In this document: positions 29,801-44,816 of the stretch, one piece after another
Layout: the number at the start of each line of letters is the position of its first letter
Numbering within the stretch: the stretch's first letter is position 1
DNA from: Spongospora subterranea f. sp. subterranea
Lineage: Eukaryota > Endomyxa: Phytomyxea > Phytomyxea > Plasmodiophorida
NCBI GenBank assembly: GCA_049724395.1
Contig: JAUGWO010000065.1
Coordinates: 62,001 to 126,000, forward strand
Length of the DNA stretch: 64,000 nt
Direction of reading: 5' to 3'
Made by a program: the position numbers and the translations under genes
The notes under the pieces: model-generated
Told to the model about the DNA's origin: nothing
Databases searched by the model: none
What the model saw: only the letters and a program-made list of their open reading frames with translations

Positions 29801-31269
29801 GCAATACGCTCCGTTAGCAATTGGGTCTTTGATTATAATGTTCATGCAATCAGATTGGATGTTGATGCCCTCAGTTGCCATCCTTGGTGTAATTGGTTTT
29901 TTCATTCTCATACTGCCGCAAAAAAGTGGGGCCCTTCGTTTTGTGAAAATCAAAGACAAAGTTGCTAAGCCCATGCTGTATTCTCATGTCGCTTCATCCC
30001 TTGAAGGACTGTTTTCGATTCGCGCGTTCAACGTCCAAGAACGATTTCGTTCCTTAACCCTTGGACACTTGGATGAGACAAGCACATGGGAAACCGCGTC
30101 CCAGAACATTCGATTTTTCGTTGCTCTATACATCGATGTTGTATGCTCTTTCGCTATATTTGCCTGCGCCTATTGGTTTGTTGTCCAACCACCTTCAACG
30201 AAAGTTAAATCGGCCGTGGTCGGCTTAGCGTTAGCCAACTCTTTACAACTATTAGTGTTTGTTCAATGGATGTTCCGGATGCTGGAAGAGACTAGAGGCT
30301 CATTCAGGTCGATTCGCGAGCTGCAAAATCTGGGCGACAACGTGACACCAGAAGCATTATTTGTTATATCTGATAACAAACAACCTGACGGTACGTCTAT
30401 TTATCCTTCAGGAGGTTTAGTACTTGTTAAAAACACTATTATTTTTTAATTTCACAGAATCGTGGCCATCCCGTGGTGAAATCATTTTCCGAGATATCGT
30501 GTTGCGATATACTCAGTATGGGGTCTCGGTTTTGAAACAGGTAAATTTCAAGATAAATCCTCAAGAAAAGGTTGGGATCGTGGGGCGAACAGGCTCGGGG
30601 AAATCAACGTTGCTGATAGCGCTTTTGCGAATTGTCGAACTATCTCAAGGAAAAATATTGGTAGATGGGGTGGATATTCATTCAATAGGATTGCGACTCC
30701 TTCGCAGTAGAATTGCAGTTATTCCTCAGGAGCCGGTACTCTTTTTGGGAACGGTTCGTTCAAATTTGGACCCGTACAATGAATCAGACGATTTTGCTAT
30801 TTGGAAAGCACTAGCTGCCGTTCATCTCGATGTTATTATAAGACCTATGCAAGGTGGACTAAATGCCGTTGTTGTCCAGAACGGGCGAAATTTCAGCCTT
30901 GGACAACGCCAACTATTCTGCATTGCAAGGGCGATCCTTAACAAATCCTGCATCATTGTTTTGGATGAAGCGACAGCAGCAATGGACGCCGATACTGATC
31001 AGATGATACAAAGCGCAATCTTGAAGAATTTCGCCAGGTGTACAGTTCTAACGATAGCGCACAGACTCAATACGATCATTGATAGCGACAGAATTCTGTT
31101 TATGGACGCCGGGCATGTAGCTGAATTCGATAAGCCGCTAACGTTGATGAATAATCCACAAAGTATGTTCAGCATGATGGTTAACCAAACTGGGCCAGAA
31201 TCAGCTCGAAAATTACGCCAATTCGCAGAAGAGAAACTTGCTAGAGAAATTGCGGCCGAGAAAAAATAA
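26840..31269 (+). CDS. ABC transporter, subfamily C (MRP-type), copy 2
   Basis: Seven exons with introns at the same places as copy 1 (27273-27351, 28035-28094, 28719-28770, 29078-29129, 29699-29756, 30391-30457) give 1353 residues. The start MAKTSFKL aligns with MAKSSFKL of copy 1; an in-frame ATG at 26804 is less likely. Both nucleotide-binding domains are intact (GTVGSGKST, LSGGQKQR, LLDDPLSALD; GRTGSGKST, FSLGQRQL, VLDEATAAMD). The 60-bp second intron is open in frame, so its retention would add 20 residues. From about 27151 to 27840 the DNA is almost identical to copy 1, including the first intron; outside that tract synonymous sites and other introns have diverged freely. Role as for copy 1; both appear functional. 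Confidence 0.94.
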
Positions 31270-31513
31270 AGTTTTGACCCAGTTGTCATTAAACAATTTG
31301 TTCAAACTCTCTCAGGTTCCTATCTGTAGTTGTATTAATGCACTTCATCACCCCTTTCGTTGTTTTGCAACTTCCAACTCCGATTCGCTGTGCTATTTCG
31401 AATTTTCATCCCGCTGCGGCGTTTGCGGAGTCCGCAGTCCAGAGGTCATGGAGGGTTGCGCGAGGTTCGGCGGCAACTGTAGCCTCAATCGTCTTTTTCC
31501 CTATTCGGCAAAA

Positions 31514-33264
31514 ATGGGTCGAAAAGTTGTTGGACGCTCTCAGAATAAGAGGAAAAAGAACCCTAATCCAGAATCAGCTAATGCTGGTAGATGCGCCAAA
31601 GATTTTTTGAGTAATCTTCAGGCTATACCAGAAACCAAAGCCGTATGCAATGCCGATGATGGTATGGAATTCGAGCAGGACGAGGACGATATGGAAAACG
31701 ATGACGAAATCGAAGAAGTAATCGTCAATAATGACGAAGATTGCGAGGACACTGATATGGTTGATCATGACGACGATGGAGGCGAGGACGATTCCCAGCC
31801 GAAAACTGTGTGGGATCCAAGACTTCACGCTCTTCCTGAAGGCGAAGAACTAGAATGCGACAAGTCTGCCTACACATTTTATCATTCCCTTCGTGTCGAA
31901 TGGCCTTGCCTGACATTCGACACAATACGTGATCAACTTGGGGCTGTCCGTATTCGTTCACCGCACACGTTGACCATTGCTGCCGGCACGCAAGCCGCCA
32001 ACGCTTCCGACAATAAGGTCTGCATTTGGAAGATATCCAACCTTTGCGCCACAAAGTTCGACGATGAGTCCGACTCGGATGATGACGACGATGAGGAGGA
32101 AATGTCGGGAGGACAACCTGTTATTGTCGATCGCGAATTTCGCCATCCCGGTGCGGTAAACCGTCTGCGGTCGTGCCCCCAATTTCCTCATATTCTAGGA
32201 ACGTGGTCGGATTCTGGAGTTGTTTCAATCTGGGACGCCCAAGCCCATATCAAGTCATTGGAGTGCGCTCCTCGGCCCAACCAGCCCATTTCTGACAAAA
32301 TTCAGCCCCAATTTGAATATCGTGGTCATGAAGATGAAGGTTCATTCGTTGTTACTTGAAGAGATTAATTCATTGATTGAATTTGCATTTGGTTAGGGTA
32401 CGCTCTGGATTGGTCTCCTGTTGTTGCTGGACGTCTGGCTACCGGTGATTGCAAGCGCGGTATTCGAGTTTGGAACCAGACCGGGTCATCATGGGAGGTG
32501 TCATCGTCATGCTATAAGGGGCACACGAAATCCGTTGAAGATATTCAGTGGTCACCGACGGAACAAGGGGTGTTCGCATCGTGCTCTATCGATAAAAGGT
32601 AAAACCGTTTTCGGAATTGACAACGTCCTGTTTGAATGTCGATCACAGCATTCGTATTTGGGATACCCGCACAAGTAATAGGTCCATGTTGTCAATTGAA
32701 ATCGCCCACAACAATGATATCAATGTGATCTCATGGAACCAATCGGTAGCGCATCTTCTTGCGTCTGGATGTGATGATGGATCGTTCAAGGTTTGAAATT
32801 CCCTCTCCATCGGTTACGGATCAGATTTTCAGATAGTGATCAGGTTTGGGACCTTCGCCAGTTTAAGGCGGGGCGTGCAGCCGGTTTCTTTCAATGGCAC
32901 GAGAAACCGATTACGGCGATCCAATGGCATCCCACACAAGATTCGATTCTGGCAGTGACTTCCGAGGACGACAGCTGCTCCATATGGGATATGTCAGTGG
33001 AGTTGGATAAAGAAGAAGCATTACTGGGCAAGGATGCCGGCGGCGCTGACCTTGCTGGAATAGACATCCCTCCGCAGCTTGCGTTCGTACATCGAGGTCA
33101 AACTCAGATTAAGGTTTGACAACATGGGCGGTGTCTTGTACCAGATCACTAACCAGCGTCTTTCTTAGGACATACGGTTCCACCCTCAAATCCCATCCCT
33201 TATTACGACCACGTCATATAGCGGATTCAATTTCTTCAAACCCGATAATTTGGAGGCAGTTTAA
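31514..33264 (+). CDS. RRB1: WD-repeat ribosome assembly protein RRB1/GRWD1
   Basis: Five exons (31514-32339, 32397-32598, 32649-32790, 32844-33113, 33169-33264) encode 511 residues. A Lys-rich start ([16 protein letters not shown]), an acidic stretch, then the family N-terminal module ([19 protein letters not shown]) precede WD repeats with [56 protein letters not shown] and a C-terminal [12 protein letters not shown] second acidic insert lies near residue 190. Rrb1 chaperones ribosomal protein L3 in the nucleus for 60S assembly. An in-frame upstream ATG at 31448 would add 22 residues. The gene starts 244 bp after the second transporter. Confidence 0.93.
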
Positions 33265-33447
33265 GCCGCACTTTCAATAAATTTCAAAGAGACAGCATCA
33301 ATTCATCTGAAATCCATGCAATAGTAGCCATCCGCTTGCCACTGTTTATGTTTCGTAAGTAACGAATCGCCGCTCTGTGACTGGACGTTGACCGAATGCG
33401 AGACGATGGCGCCATCGAATCTCTTACTACATCAGTGACGTTAACAC

Positions 33448-34224
33448 ATGGCTTTGCACCTGAAGATATGCGTCGCCGGGCCAGGAAAATCGGGCAAGTC
33501 TTTCATCAGCAACTTGATGGCGAATCACGGGGGTGATCAACCGCAGCCCTATGACGAGACGATAGGCTGCCGGATATTAGAGACCGAATACGTCGTGGAC
33601 GGAAAGAGCACAGATGGGCGAAAGGTCTGCGCTAGGACAGTTCTTGCTAACAGTCGCAATGGGGTTTACCGTAGCTGAGCACAGATAGAGCGCAACGTTC
33701 GCGTGAGCGTGGAAATTTGGGATCTGGGTGATTCTAGGTTCGAAAAGTGCTGGCTATCAGCTGCAAAGTCAATTAATGGGCTAATCCTGGTTTACAATCC
33801 TAATAATAAGGTAATATATTTCTGATTCGCTTTGGAACTTTTCACAAACTTTGAAAGTTGATTTCGTAACTTTTGTTGCAAACTTGTTCGTCGACGTTGC
33901 TGGTTTCCTATCATCATAAGACCCATAGATTGCTGTAGTTGAGTAGAGAGTTGTTAATGATAGGCGGATGAAGCTGATTTATATTCATGGTTCCGTTGGT
34001 CTCAAGAACATGGAAAGCTAGATCAACGCCAGATTCTCTTGGTGGCGAACCCTGGACCAGACCGTCAATTTCCTGCTACTATGAATCGGCCGCCTCCACC
34101 TTTGGACAAGTTGTCGATGGTGAAGTTCCTTGTCGGTGATCCGGCACAGTTACGTCAGGATGTCGTAGACTTCTCGGGAATATTGTTCGGATTTCATCCT
34201 GATGCAGAATTTCTCGACGATTAA
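33448..34224 (+). CDS. IFT22: Intraflagellar transport protein IFT22 (RABL5)
   Basis: Three exons (33448-33624, 33685-33810, 33964-34224) encode 187 residues. The start MALHLKICVAGPGKSGKSF holds a Rab-like P-loop. GCRILETEY, VEIWDLGDSRFEKCW and GLILVYNP match the RABL5 pattern, where the usual DTAGQE is replaced by a WD-x-G form. PPPPLDKLSMVKFLVGD matches the family C-terminal region. No prenylation motif is present, as expected. IFT22 is a peripheral subunit of the IFT-B train. Its presence argues for a flagellated cell stage. The second intron (153 bp) is much longer than the local norm. The gene converges on TRM82, with 81 bp between stops. Confidence 0.9.
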
Positions 34225-34305
34225 ATGAAAAAGCACAACTTAGAAAGATTTTCTGAATTTGAAAAAGTTTCGATGAGCAATATTTATATGACAATAAAAA
34301 ATAGA

Positions 34306-35463
34306 TTAAACTGAGATAGGGGCGGCATCCACATCACCAGCCAGTTTTGCCCGTTTCGCTTGGCGCTTTTCTGCCTCCTTCTTCCTGGACAGCTCTTCGA
34401 ATACGAATGGAGCAGGGTTAGAATGTTCGGCAATAGCTTTCATATGTCGATTCACGGAAACAATCTCGGCGTCTTGCTTGAACTCGCCACCGTCTCCTAG
34501 GGTGAACGATTCCAACATATCCCCCGACGCGACTAGTAATTGGTTGCAACTACTGAACACAATCGATATAGGCTGATATTTTAAAGGGATTGCCTGCAAT
34601 TCTTGCAACTCAAATTCATCCGATGTCTGATAAAGGTGCACAAGAGGGTCATCTGATACGACAACGGCCAAGACACGATTGGCGGGAGAATACGCAAATG
34701 ACAGAATGGCGCCATCGCAGTTAACGGAACACAATAGGGCACCGGATTCGACATTCCAGACGGCAACCATACCATCTTCACCTCCAGATATAACATACAA
34801 TGGCGCTAAACCATACAAACACACTATAGCCCTAAACCAAAACCACAATATGAGAACCAGCAAGATGTAGAACAGACAATGATGAGAAACACTGAATAAA
34901 ACCAGATCGATGTAAAATACAAAAGAAGGGGGAAGCAAAAGTGTGTTGTTTGAATCATTATCATACCCGTGATGTCCATAACAAAATGATTGTATATCAT
35001 ATGCAGATGGATAGTGTGAACAGCGTAGTTTGCAATCAATGTCCCCAGATATTATATGCTCATGCAATATTGTCAATGCGTGAACTGTTTCGATATGGCC
35101 TAGTATTTCTGCGATAGCAGATCCGGAATCTGTCACGTCTGCGATCGAGGACACAACCCCGAATCTATCGGCGACGATCAACGTCGAGCCAGAAAATACG
35201 GCTGACGTCAGTTTCTTTTCGAATTGATATTGACTGATTAGTTCACGCGATTTTACATCAAAAACGTTGACGAATTTATCGTCGGCAACTGATGCAAGAT
35301 ACAATCCGGTTGAGGAGAATGTGATTGACCTTATCTGTTCGGTGTGAGTCGACGGCAACACGACGATCCCCTCACTATTATATAACGATATTGTCTTAAC
35401 CTGGGCGATAGCAACATCATCTGAAGAGGGCGACGTGCAAATAAGGCACGATTGGGCCGGCAT
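34306..35463 (-). CDS. TRM82: tRNA m7G46 methyltransferase non-catalytic subunit TRM82/WDR4
   Basis: Two exons (35463-34967 and 34831-34306, intron 135 bp) give 340 residues. WD-type repeats are visible: IRSITFSSTGLYLASVADDKFVNVFD, LTSAVFSGSTLIVADRFG, then the family hallmark ILGHIETVHALTILHEHIISGDIDCKLRCSHYP split over the blade (SGDIDCKLRCSHYPSAYDIQ) with SFCYGH, and VISGGEDGMVAVWN. It scaffolds the catalytic partner Trm8/METTL1. The intron is open in frame, so unspliced reading would insert 45 hydrophobic residues; splicing restores the expected spacing. An in-frame extension upstream of 35463 lacks family similarity. Confidence 0.9.
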   Translation of the reverse strand: MPAQSCLICTSPSSDDVAIAQVKTISLYNSEGIVVLPSTHTEQIRSITFSSTGLYLASVADDKFVNVFDVKSRELISQYQFEKKLTSAVFSGSTLIVADRFGVVSSIADVTDSGSAIAEILGHIETVHALTILHEHIISGDIDCKLRCSHYPSAYDIQSFCYGHHGYDNDSNNTLLLPPSFVFYIDLVLFSVSHHCLFYILLVLILWFWFRAIVCLYGLAPLYVISGGEDGMVAVWNVESGALLCSVNCDGAILSFAYSPANRVLAVVVSDDPLVHLYQTSDEFELQELQAIPLKYQPISIVFSSCNQLLVASGDMLESFTLGDGGEFKQDAEIVSVNRHMKAIAEHSNPAPFVFEELSRKKEAEKRQAKRAKLAGDVDAAPISV

Positions 35464-35569
35464 GCTGCACCTTGACTGACCTGACTCGTTCGACTCGGTC
35501 CGCAATCTGTCGGTCGTAACGATTCCAGACACAAATCGAACTCCGTAGCGGACTCCGTCAGCCATTGGC

Positions 35570-36217
35570 CTAATAATTTCCAGCAAAAGCCACAATCTGC
35601 GAATAAGTTGGTAATAATTTCACAGATTATGAATGCAAAACGTACCGTTTCGACGTCGGAGTTTACGGAGGAAGAAATTTTTGTAAATACATCACAGAAT
35701 ATTGCAGAGGTGTGAGCAAGGGGCAAACGGTGATCCATTAGGGCTCGGGTTATCGTCATACGTACCATAATGGCAGTTTTCGATATGGTGCACCGTCTCA
35801 AGATACATTCCTGCCGTATCTGCGAACTTCAATCTGTACAAACATTTTCTGTTTTAGCAATCAAAATCTCCATTCTGGGCTTATTACCTCTTTGTCGATG
35901 TCTCTTTGGACTGTTTCTGAAATTCTTTTTCTTTGCAGATTGCAGGATGGCAGTGCTTGAAAATTGTCGCTTATATCAAACTCTGCATCTTGCACAAGGT
36001 TATGATTGGATTGACTTTGCGTCTGAGAGGCATCAACAGCGCCAGATCGTCGGGTTGGGTGAAGACCCTCCACATCTGGGACAACGGTCGAGGGCTTACG
36101 TGAAATGGGGTTGCTTACGAACGGATCTTGCTTGGCTTTGTTTCGTCGTCGTTCGCTTTTCTTGCTTGTTTTTGGTTTCGAGGATGGTGCCCCAGCTAGA
36201 GCAGTGTCTGGCATCAC
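35570..36217 (-). CDS. Unrecognised 176-residue protein
   Basis: Three exons (36217-35888, 35819-35646, 35596-35570; introns 68 and 49 bp) join with correct phase. The N-terminal 65 residues are basic and low complexity (PSSKPKTSKKSERRRNKAKQ), probably disordered and nuclear. The C-terminal 75 residues look folded and helical: ISETVQRDIDKE, then LMDHRLPLAHTSAIF, then SSSVNSDVETIVAFAGNY at the end. No family is recognised. A strong alternative donor (GTACGTATG at about 35762) could shorten the middle exon. The gene ends 107 bp upstream of TRM82 on the same strand. Confidence 0.5.
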
Positions 36218-38339
36218 CGCTTATACGATTCTATTCAATGATTTGCCGGCAACAGTATTGATCGGCGATGGTACCTCCCTTACCTAGGCTGTTCAATGTT
36301 TATAACAAGAAGGAAAATCAAAACCGTTTGATCTCATCGTAACAGGAATTTTCGCAAATATAGTCGAAGTAACGAATATACAGTACTGCTCCCAAAGGAC
36401 TCAACAGGAAGTGATCGACGTTACGATGTCACAGCCCCTCACATACGTGAATTACCTCACGAAAATGGCTTGACATGGGACATGGCTTTCCCACTCGTTG
36501 GTCCGATTACCGAAACGCCCTTTATGTAGTCTCATGAATTAAGCTAATAGATGTTGAACGCTTTCGAAATCATTTCATATTTTTGCTGGTATTCTGTGAG
36601 AGGTAGAATTGAATGTCTATTTTTCGCCTGGGTTGAGAGAAGTATGCGGTCGTCGTTTTTTTGGAATTTTGCGAAAATCCGACAAAAACGCTCCCCTAAC
36701 CCAAATAAGGGTTTGAGGTAAAGAGCACTGAGATGGTTTACTTCATTCGCTGACAAGGCTAAAGACTGGGGGATAGATCGGAATTCGCTGGCATGCGCAT
36801 CTGAAGTCAGCTGGCGAGGAAAATACAGCTCATCATACAGGCGAGAACAAACAGTTACCAAAGATAGAATGCACATGTCTACAGGATTTGAAACTCTTTG
36901 AGCGCATCAAATTCACATTAGCGGAGCTGCAGCAATAATTTTCAGTTTAGATTGATGTCTGGATGTAAAACGAACATGTAAAGGGGCCTGCAACCAAAGG
37001 TCAGCTGTGGCCTAAATCAAGCTTGGCACCGCGTCGTTTAAAAAACACAATAAATGTGAGCATTCGTTTTGATGCGTCTCGCGGATGTGCCCCAATTGCG
37101 TCCATATTGTGAAGTCAATCTTCAAATTCAGATTGCATTCTACATCAGACAACAAATGCTTTCAAGGAAAACTCGATGAACCTTGTGCGATCAAGGAATT
37201 TTGCATTTTATAGCAATCCCTGTGCATCAGTTGAAACGAATCACCAAAATCGTTGAAGTTGACATTTCGCTGGGTTGATCGTGATTTTTTTTTCAGCGAA
37301 AAACCTGTGTGTCTTATTGGCGTTTCAAGAGGATCCCGTTGAGAGTCGTGAACGGGTCCTCAATTCTCCTCCTGGGATAACATTTTACGTCGCATACGGC
37401 AAGGTAAAAATTCCTTGCATCGACATGATGAGATCGTCCTCGGATTCGGTGTTCGATTTCGGCGAGGGGGCACTTGACGTCATCATCTTGGGAGCAGCCC
37501 ATGGTAGGAGAGACGGTTGTCGAGTCATACAATAACTGTGAAACAGTATTGCAGTGGCGTGGTTACGTAGCACGTTCTGTTGTAGTGCACGTACGACTAC
37601 ATTGCCATAGGTGGCACCCCTGGATGAGAGTTGAGGCCTCGCCAATTGAAATGGTCAATTATTTCAAGTGCCTCGAACAAATATCCGCTGCTCAATTTTT
37701 TGATCCAGACTACTCCATCTGTAATATATGCTGTGGCTGTAATCGTCACCTCCTAGTCGGTAATGGCGCGATTTGATGGTTGAAAAATGGCGAGATTTTC
37801 GGCCCAGACTGGGAGTCGTTGTACTGTATTTAACATAGTTCGATTGTGAGATTCATGGGCAGTTTAAAGCATATTTATCAGTCAAGCCCATTCGAACAGC
37901 AAATCGTGATACACAAAACTGAAACATTAAGACGGAACCGCGGTTTGGATTGCCAACGACTCAGCAAAATCAAATCATTTGCATGACAGTATTGAGCTGC
38001 AAGTGGATGGCCACGCCGTGCATATTGATAAAAGGCACTTTCGGTACAGTCATTTCAAGATCCGGTGAACTTCTAGTCTTCATATTTCGTCGATAGAGCT
38101 CGGGTTGAAGCGTTATTGGCCAATATTGCGCCCGGCAACTATCAGGGGCGCCGGTCTTCAATGACAGCGAACGACGGGTACGACTAAAACGACGACGAAA
38201 AAACTAGACTAGAAACTCCTCGGATCCTGAAGTGACTACCGAAAGTAAAGAAGATCGTTTAAATTCTCCATTGCAGAAGTTTGAGGTTAATGTCGTTGAT
38301 CCTCAAAAGGAAGAGAAAGACCTTGAAACGGCACTTGCG
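36218..38339. other. Gene-poor, transposon-scarred gap
   Basis: No confident gene. A minus-strand frame at 36544-36876 (110 codons, ending YQQKYEMISKAFNIY) has protein-like composition but no recognised family and no linked exons. A plus-strand frame at 37474-37776 contains IEMVNYFKCLEQISAA, faintly like the YLG motif of LINE reverse transcriptases. Everything else is short overlapping frames. Confidence 0.4.
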
Positions 38340-38537
38340 TGATTGTAACCATCCAGAACTGCTTACTCGCATCGGTAAGCACGGAACATAATCTCCCTTT
38401 GGATACGCCAAAGTAACAGCTTCTCTAATTGACTCAATGACAGTTTGAAAAGCCTGGGAAAACTCATCATTCCAACCAACATCATGTTTCGTGTTTGAAC
38501 AGGCTAATGCAGGTGCCGCCAGCAAGATAGATCTCAC
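38340..38537 (-). mobile_element. Ty3/gypsy RT-RNase H boundary fragment
   Basis: A minus-strand stretch reads VGWNDEFSQAFQTVIESI followed by TLAYPKGDY and a degenerate S-S-G-W where intact elements have T-D-A-S-x-x-G-W. This is the junction between gypsy reverse transcriptase and RNase H. No other part of the element is seen and no frame continues past about 38340, so this is an isolated scrap next to the PRP16 promoter. Confidence 0.6.
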
Positions 38538-38626
38538 GTTAGCGAGTCAGCGTGGGCTACGCGATGCGCGTGTTTGAGGGCCACGCGGACTGTACGGTAA
38601 ATGAAGAGAGGAGTATCATTTTAGTG

Positions 38627-42365
<3,739 letters not shown>

Positions 42366-42475
42366 ACTATTTATGTAAGCTTAACTCGTCTAGTATCAAG
42401 CCCGTTTTGTTCTGACAGTGAATGTTTTGCTTTGGCGAGCAAACACACATGATAAGAATATCTGATTAAGACAAT

Positions 42476-43502
42476 TTATTGCCACCGCCATGCGAGATGC
42501 TGAGCAACAGTTTCATACGAGCCAAAGAAGAGGAACCCTCCCAGACTAATCCACGTAACGCGATGGTATATTCCTCGTGTTAACCCTGCCATTCCCTCTT
42601 CTTTCCATGTTGTCGTCAGACAATGCCGAAACCCTTTGTAAACGGGGCGTCCTTCTTGTGTCATCAGACGCGTTTTAACGACGTCAAGGGGGTTAGTCAC
42701 TGCCGCTGAGATTCCGCCAGCAAGAGCCCCCATCGTCCCAGATTGTACTGGAGTTAAAGTTTCGCCATCATAACACCTCCTTGAATATTGAAGTTTCAGC
42801 GTCTCCCAGAGAGCAAATTGCAGCGCGTCGAACGGTATCTGGACAAAATAACGTTGAGATACATGCTGACCACAACATAACTCAATGGTAACCTCTCGTA
42901 TTACAGTTGACCCATATCCGGTGAGCAATCCTGAAATTCCTTTTCCTGACAATATTGATTTAATACAAGCTAGTGAAGATGGGTGCATTCCAGCCTGCAA
43001 AAACAAGGTCTGATTTGTACCACCTCATAGAAGCACATTTGCCTTATTCACCTGCATCTGCTGTTTCACAATTTCGAAGGGTACACGAACCCCGCATGCG
43101 AATACGTTAGCGACGGCAGCAGAAGCCATGCTGGAGAATGGATCGGGAAAATGGGCAATTGATAGGCGACGGCATGTGTCATATACGGTGAAGAAAACGG
43201 CCCCAGATGGGAATGACCCGACCATCGCTGAAGTCAATCCGGCATAGAACCGGAAGGCCTGTTTAGGCACTTGACGGGTCTGCAACCTGGTCTTTAACGT
43301 ATCCAGAGGGAACAATACTAAATCGGTGCACGTTCCGGCAAGACCTCCTGAAATAGCTGATGCTACACGACAGAGAAAAAATTAGGAACACGCATTGGCA
43401 TGAAATGATCCTACCGCTTAATGATAAAAGTAACGGCTTGTTTTTGGTCGTTGGCGCCGCAAGAGTAGCAGATCCGCCGATCTCGTGCTGATGTGCCGCC
43501 AT
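42476..43502 (-). CDS. Mitochondrial S-adenosylmethionine carrier (SLC25A26/PET8-like)
   Basis: Four exons (43502-43415, 43362-43052, 42994-42893, 42838-42476) give 287 residues. Three carrier signatures are present: PLDTLKTRL, PFEIVKQQ and PLDVVKTRL. Repeats include SAISGGLAGTCTDLVLF, GSFPSGAVFFTVYD, GYGSTVIREIPFDALQFALWE and SLGGFLFFGSYE, matching the SAM-carrier branch, especially REIPF. It imports SAM into mitochondria in exchange for S-adenosylhomocysteine, feeding organelle methylation. ATG 43616 in frame would add a 38-residue N-terminal extension; the shorter start fits the family better. The 3' end converges on PRP16 with 110 bp between stops. Confidence 0.9.
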
Positions 43503-44078
43503 AAATTCAGTACAATCCCGGATTTTACTTTTTGGCGCAGCCACTAAACGATATCTGCGCAAACCTCCGTCCGCATCGCCAGCATGGGCAATCATTTGCA
43601 TGACAATAAGCGTCATCGACGCACGATGCCATCATGGATAGTTTTTGCCCTTACTTATAAAGGTTAAATTCATACAACATGGTTTTTTCACAGCAACAAA
43701 TATGTCTCTTATTGAATGCAACGTGATTGGACGGTGCAAAATTTCCTCAGGTTTTTTCGCTATCATGGCACGCCGAACAAAACATATCGTTTGCGACCTC
43801 TGGTCATGTACTTGTAGTCAAGGACCGCGTTTTACATGCGTATCACATGAACTTTTGATGCGTATTGTTTGCAAGCGCTCGGCATCTACCTACATTGGAT
43901 TTTCAGTCCTACGTACTCAGTCCCATGGCTATGTCGTTCGATTGACGAACCCGATGTAACAACAGTAGAAAGGGATCCATTGCAGTCATGCAGCCCCTTG
44001 GACTTGGTCTGTCTAACTTCTCGACACGCGAGTCTTTGATGTGTAGTCTGCATCTGTGGCATCTTGGGTATTAATCAT
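43503..44078. other. Intergenic region; no gene called
   Basis: The divergent upstream region of the carrier and the secreted-protein gene. A plus-strand frame at 43645-43959 (104 codons, Cys-rich) has no recognised domain and no splice support. Confidence 0.45.
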
Positions 44079-44748
44079 ATGCTTGTGTTCTGCATTGGAG
44101 TTGGCGCAATCCTATGCAGCCTGATCAAGTTTGGACAGACCCAGATTATCGATGCCAATCGAGATTCTCAAGTTTGGGCCAAGGTGAAGATGCCTTCTGG
44201 TAATGTCGTTTGGCAAACCGTAGATTCCTGCCCGCTAGTAGCCTCAGGCGGTATACGGCTTAGTCGCCTCATCACCTGTTTTTTCTTATCGTTTTGGTAA
44301 AACACAGAATCGGGTCCATCAATATTCCTCCTATCTCCTCACTCTGGTGACGTTCTGATTGGGCATCAGTGGTTCAACATTACATGGAAGACATGTGGAT
44401 TCGTTCCTGCCGTCCGGGTTGACCTCTATCATCAGCTTGCTTTGGTCTTGACGATAGATATGGCCACTCCTAACAACGAGTTCTATCCATGGAAGGTCTG
44501 AGCATTATCATCACTTAGATCGTCTGTAAAGGTTCATATGATAGGCGATGCTTCCATTGCACTATTCTGTTCAAGCTTTCTATACGATTCGAGTGGCTTC
44601 GCTCCACGACTCGAACGTTATTGGCGAGTCAACGCCGTTTAGGATCGTCAGAGAATACTCCGCAGAAAACATCAAGCGCCTTCACTTTTTGCATGAAAAA
44701 TTCGGTGGCCCAGTCCTCGATGAGTTTGTAGTAGATCCAAATATATGA
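44079..44748 (+). CDS. Secreted protein with Kre9/KNH-like domain
   Basis: Three exons (44079-44250, 44308-44495, 44545-44748) encode 187 residues. The start MLVFCIGVGAILCSLIKFG is a likely signal peptide. After a variable stretch comes the Ig-like Kre9/KNH pattern: PSIFLLSPHSGDVLIGHQWF, NITWKTCG, VRVDLYHQLALVL, then FYTIRVASLHDSNVIGESTPF, corresponding to the G-x-x-x-x-I-T-W and Y-x-I-R-V-x-S-L motifs of the family. Such proteins occur at the fungal cell surface and in beta-1,6-glucan assembly, often with a GPI anchor. No C-terminal GPI signal or Ser/Thr-rich stalk is present here, so it is probably soluble. It converges on the BAR/J-domain gene, 68 bp between stops. Confidence 0.72.
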
Positions 44749-44816
44749 CACACGGTGGATATTGAAAATACACGAAAGCTTTGAATTTATACAAGAATAA
44801 TTTTGAAATATTAGAT

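Noticed and set aside
34832-34966. Hydrophobic 45-residue segment in the middle of TRM82
   Set aside because: It is an in-frame intron with good GT-AG ends; removal restores the WD-repeat spacing.
36544-36876. 110-codon minus-strand frame between transposon scraps
   Set aside because: Protein-like composition, but no family, no linked exons and no second line of evidence.
37474-37776. Possible LINE RT fragment (IEMVNYFKCLEQISAA), with a similar piece at 26495-26692
   Set aside because: Similarity is confined to one short motif and could be chance.
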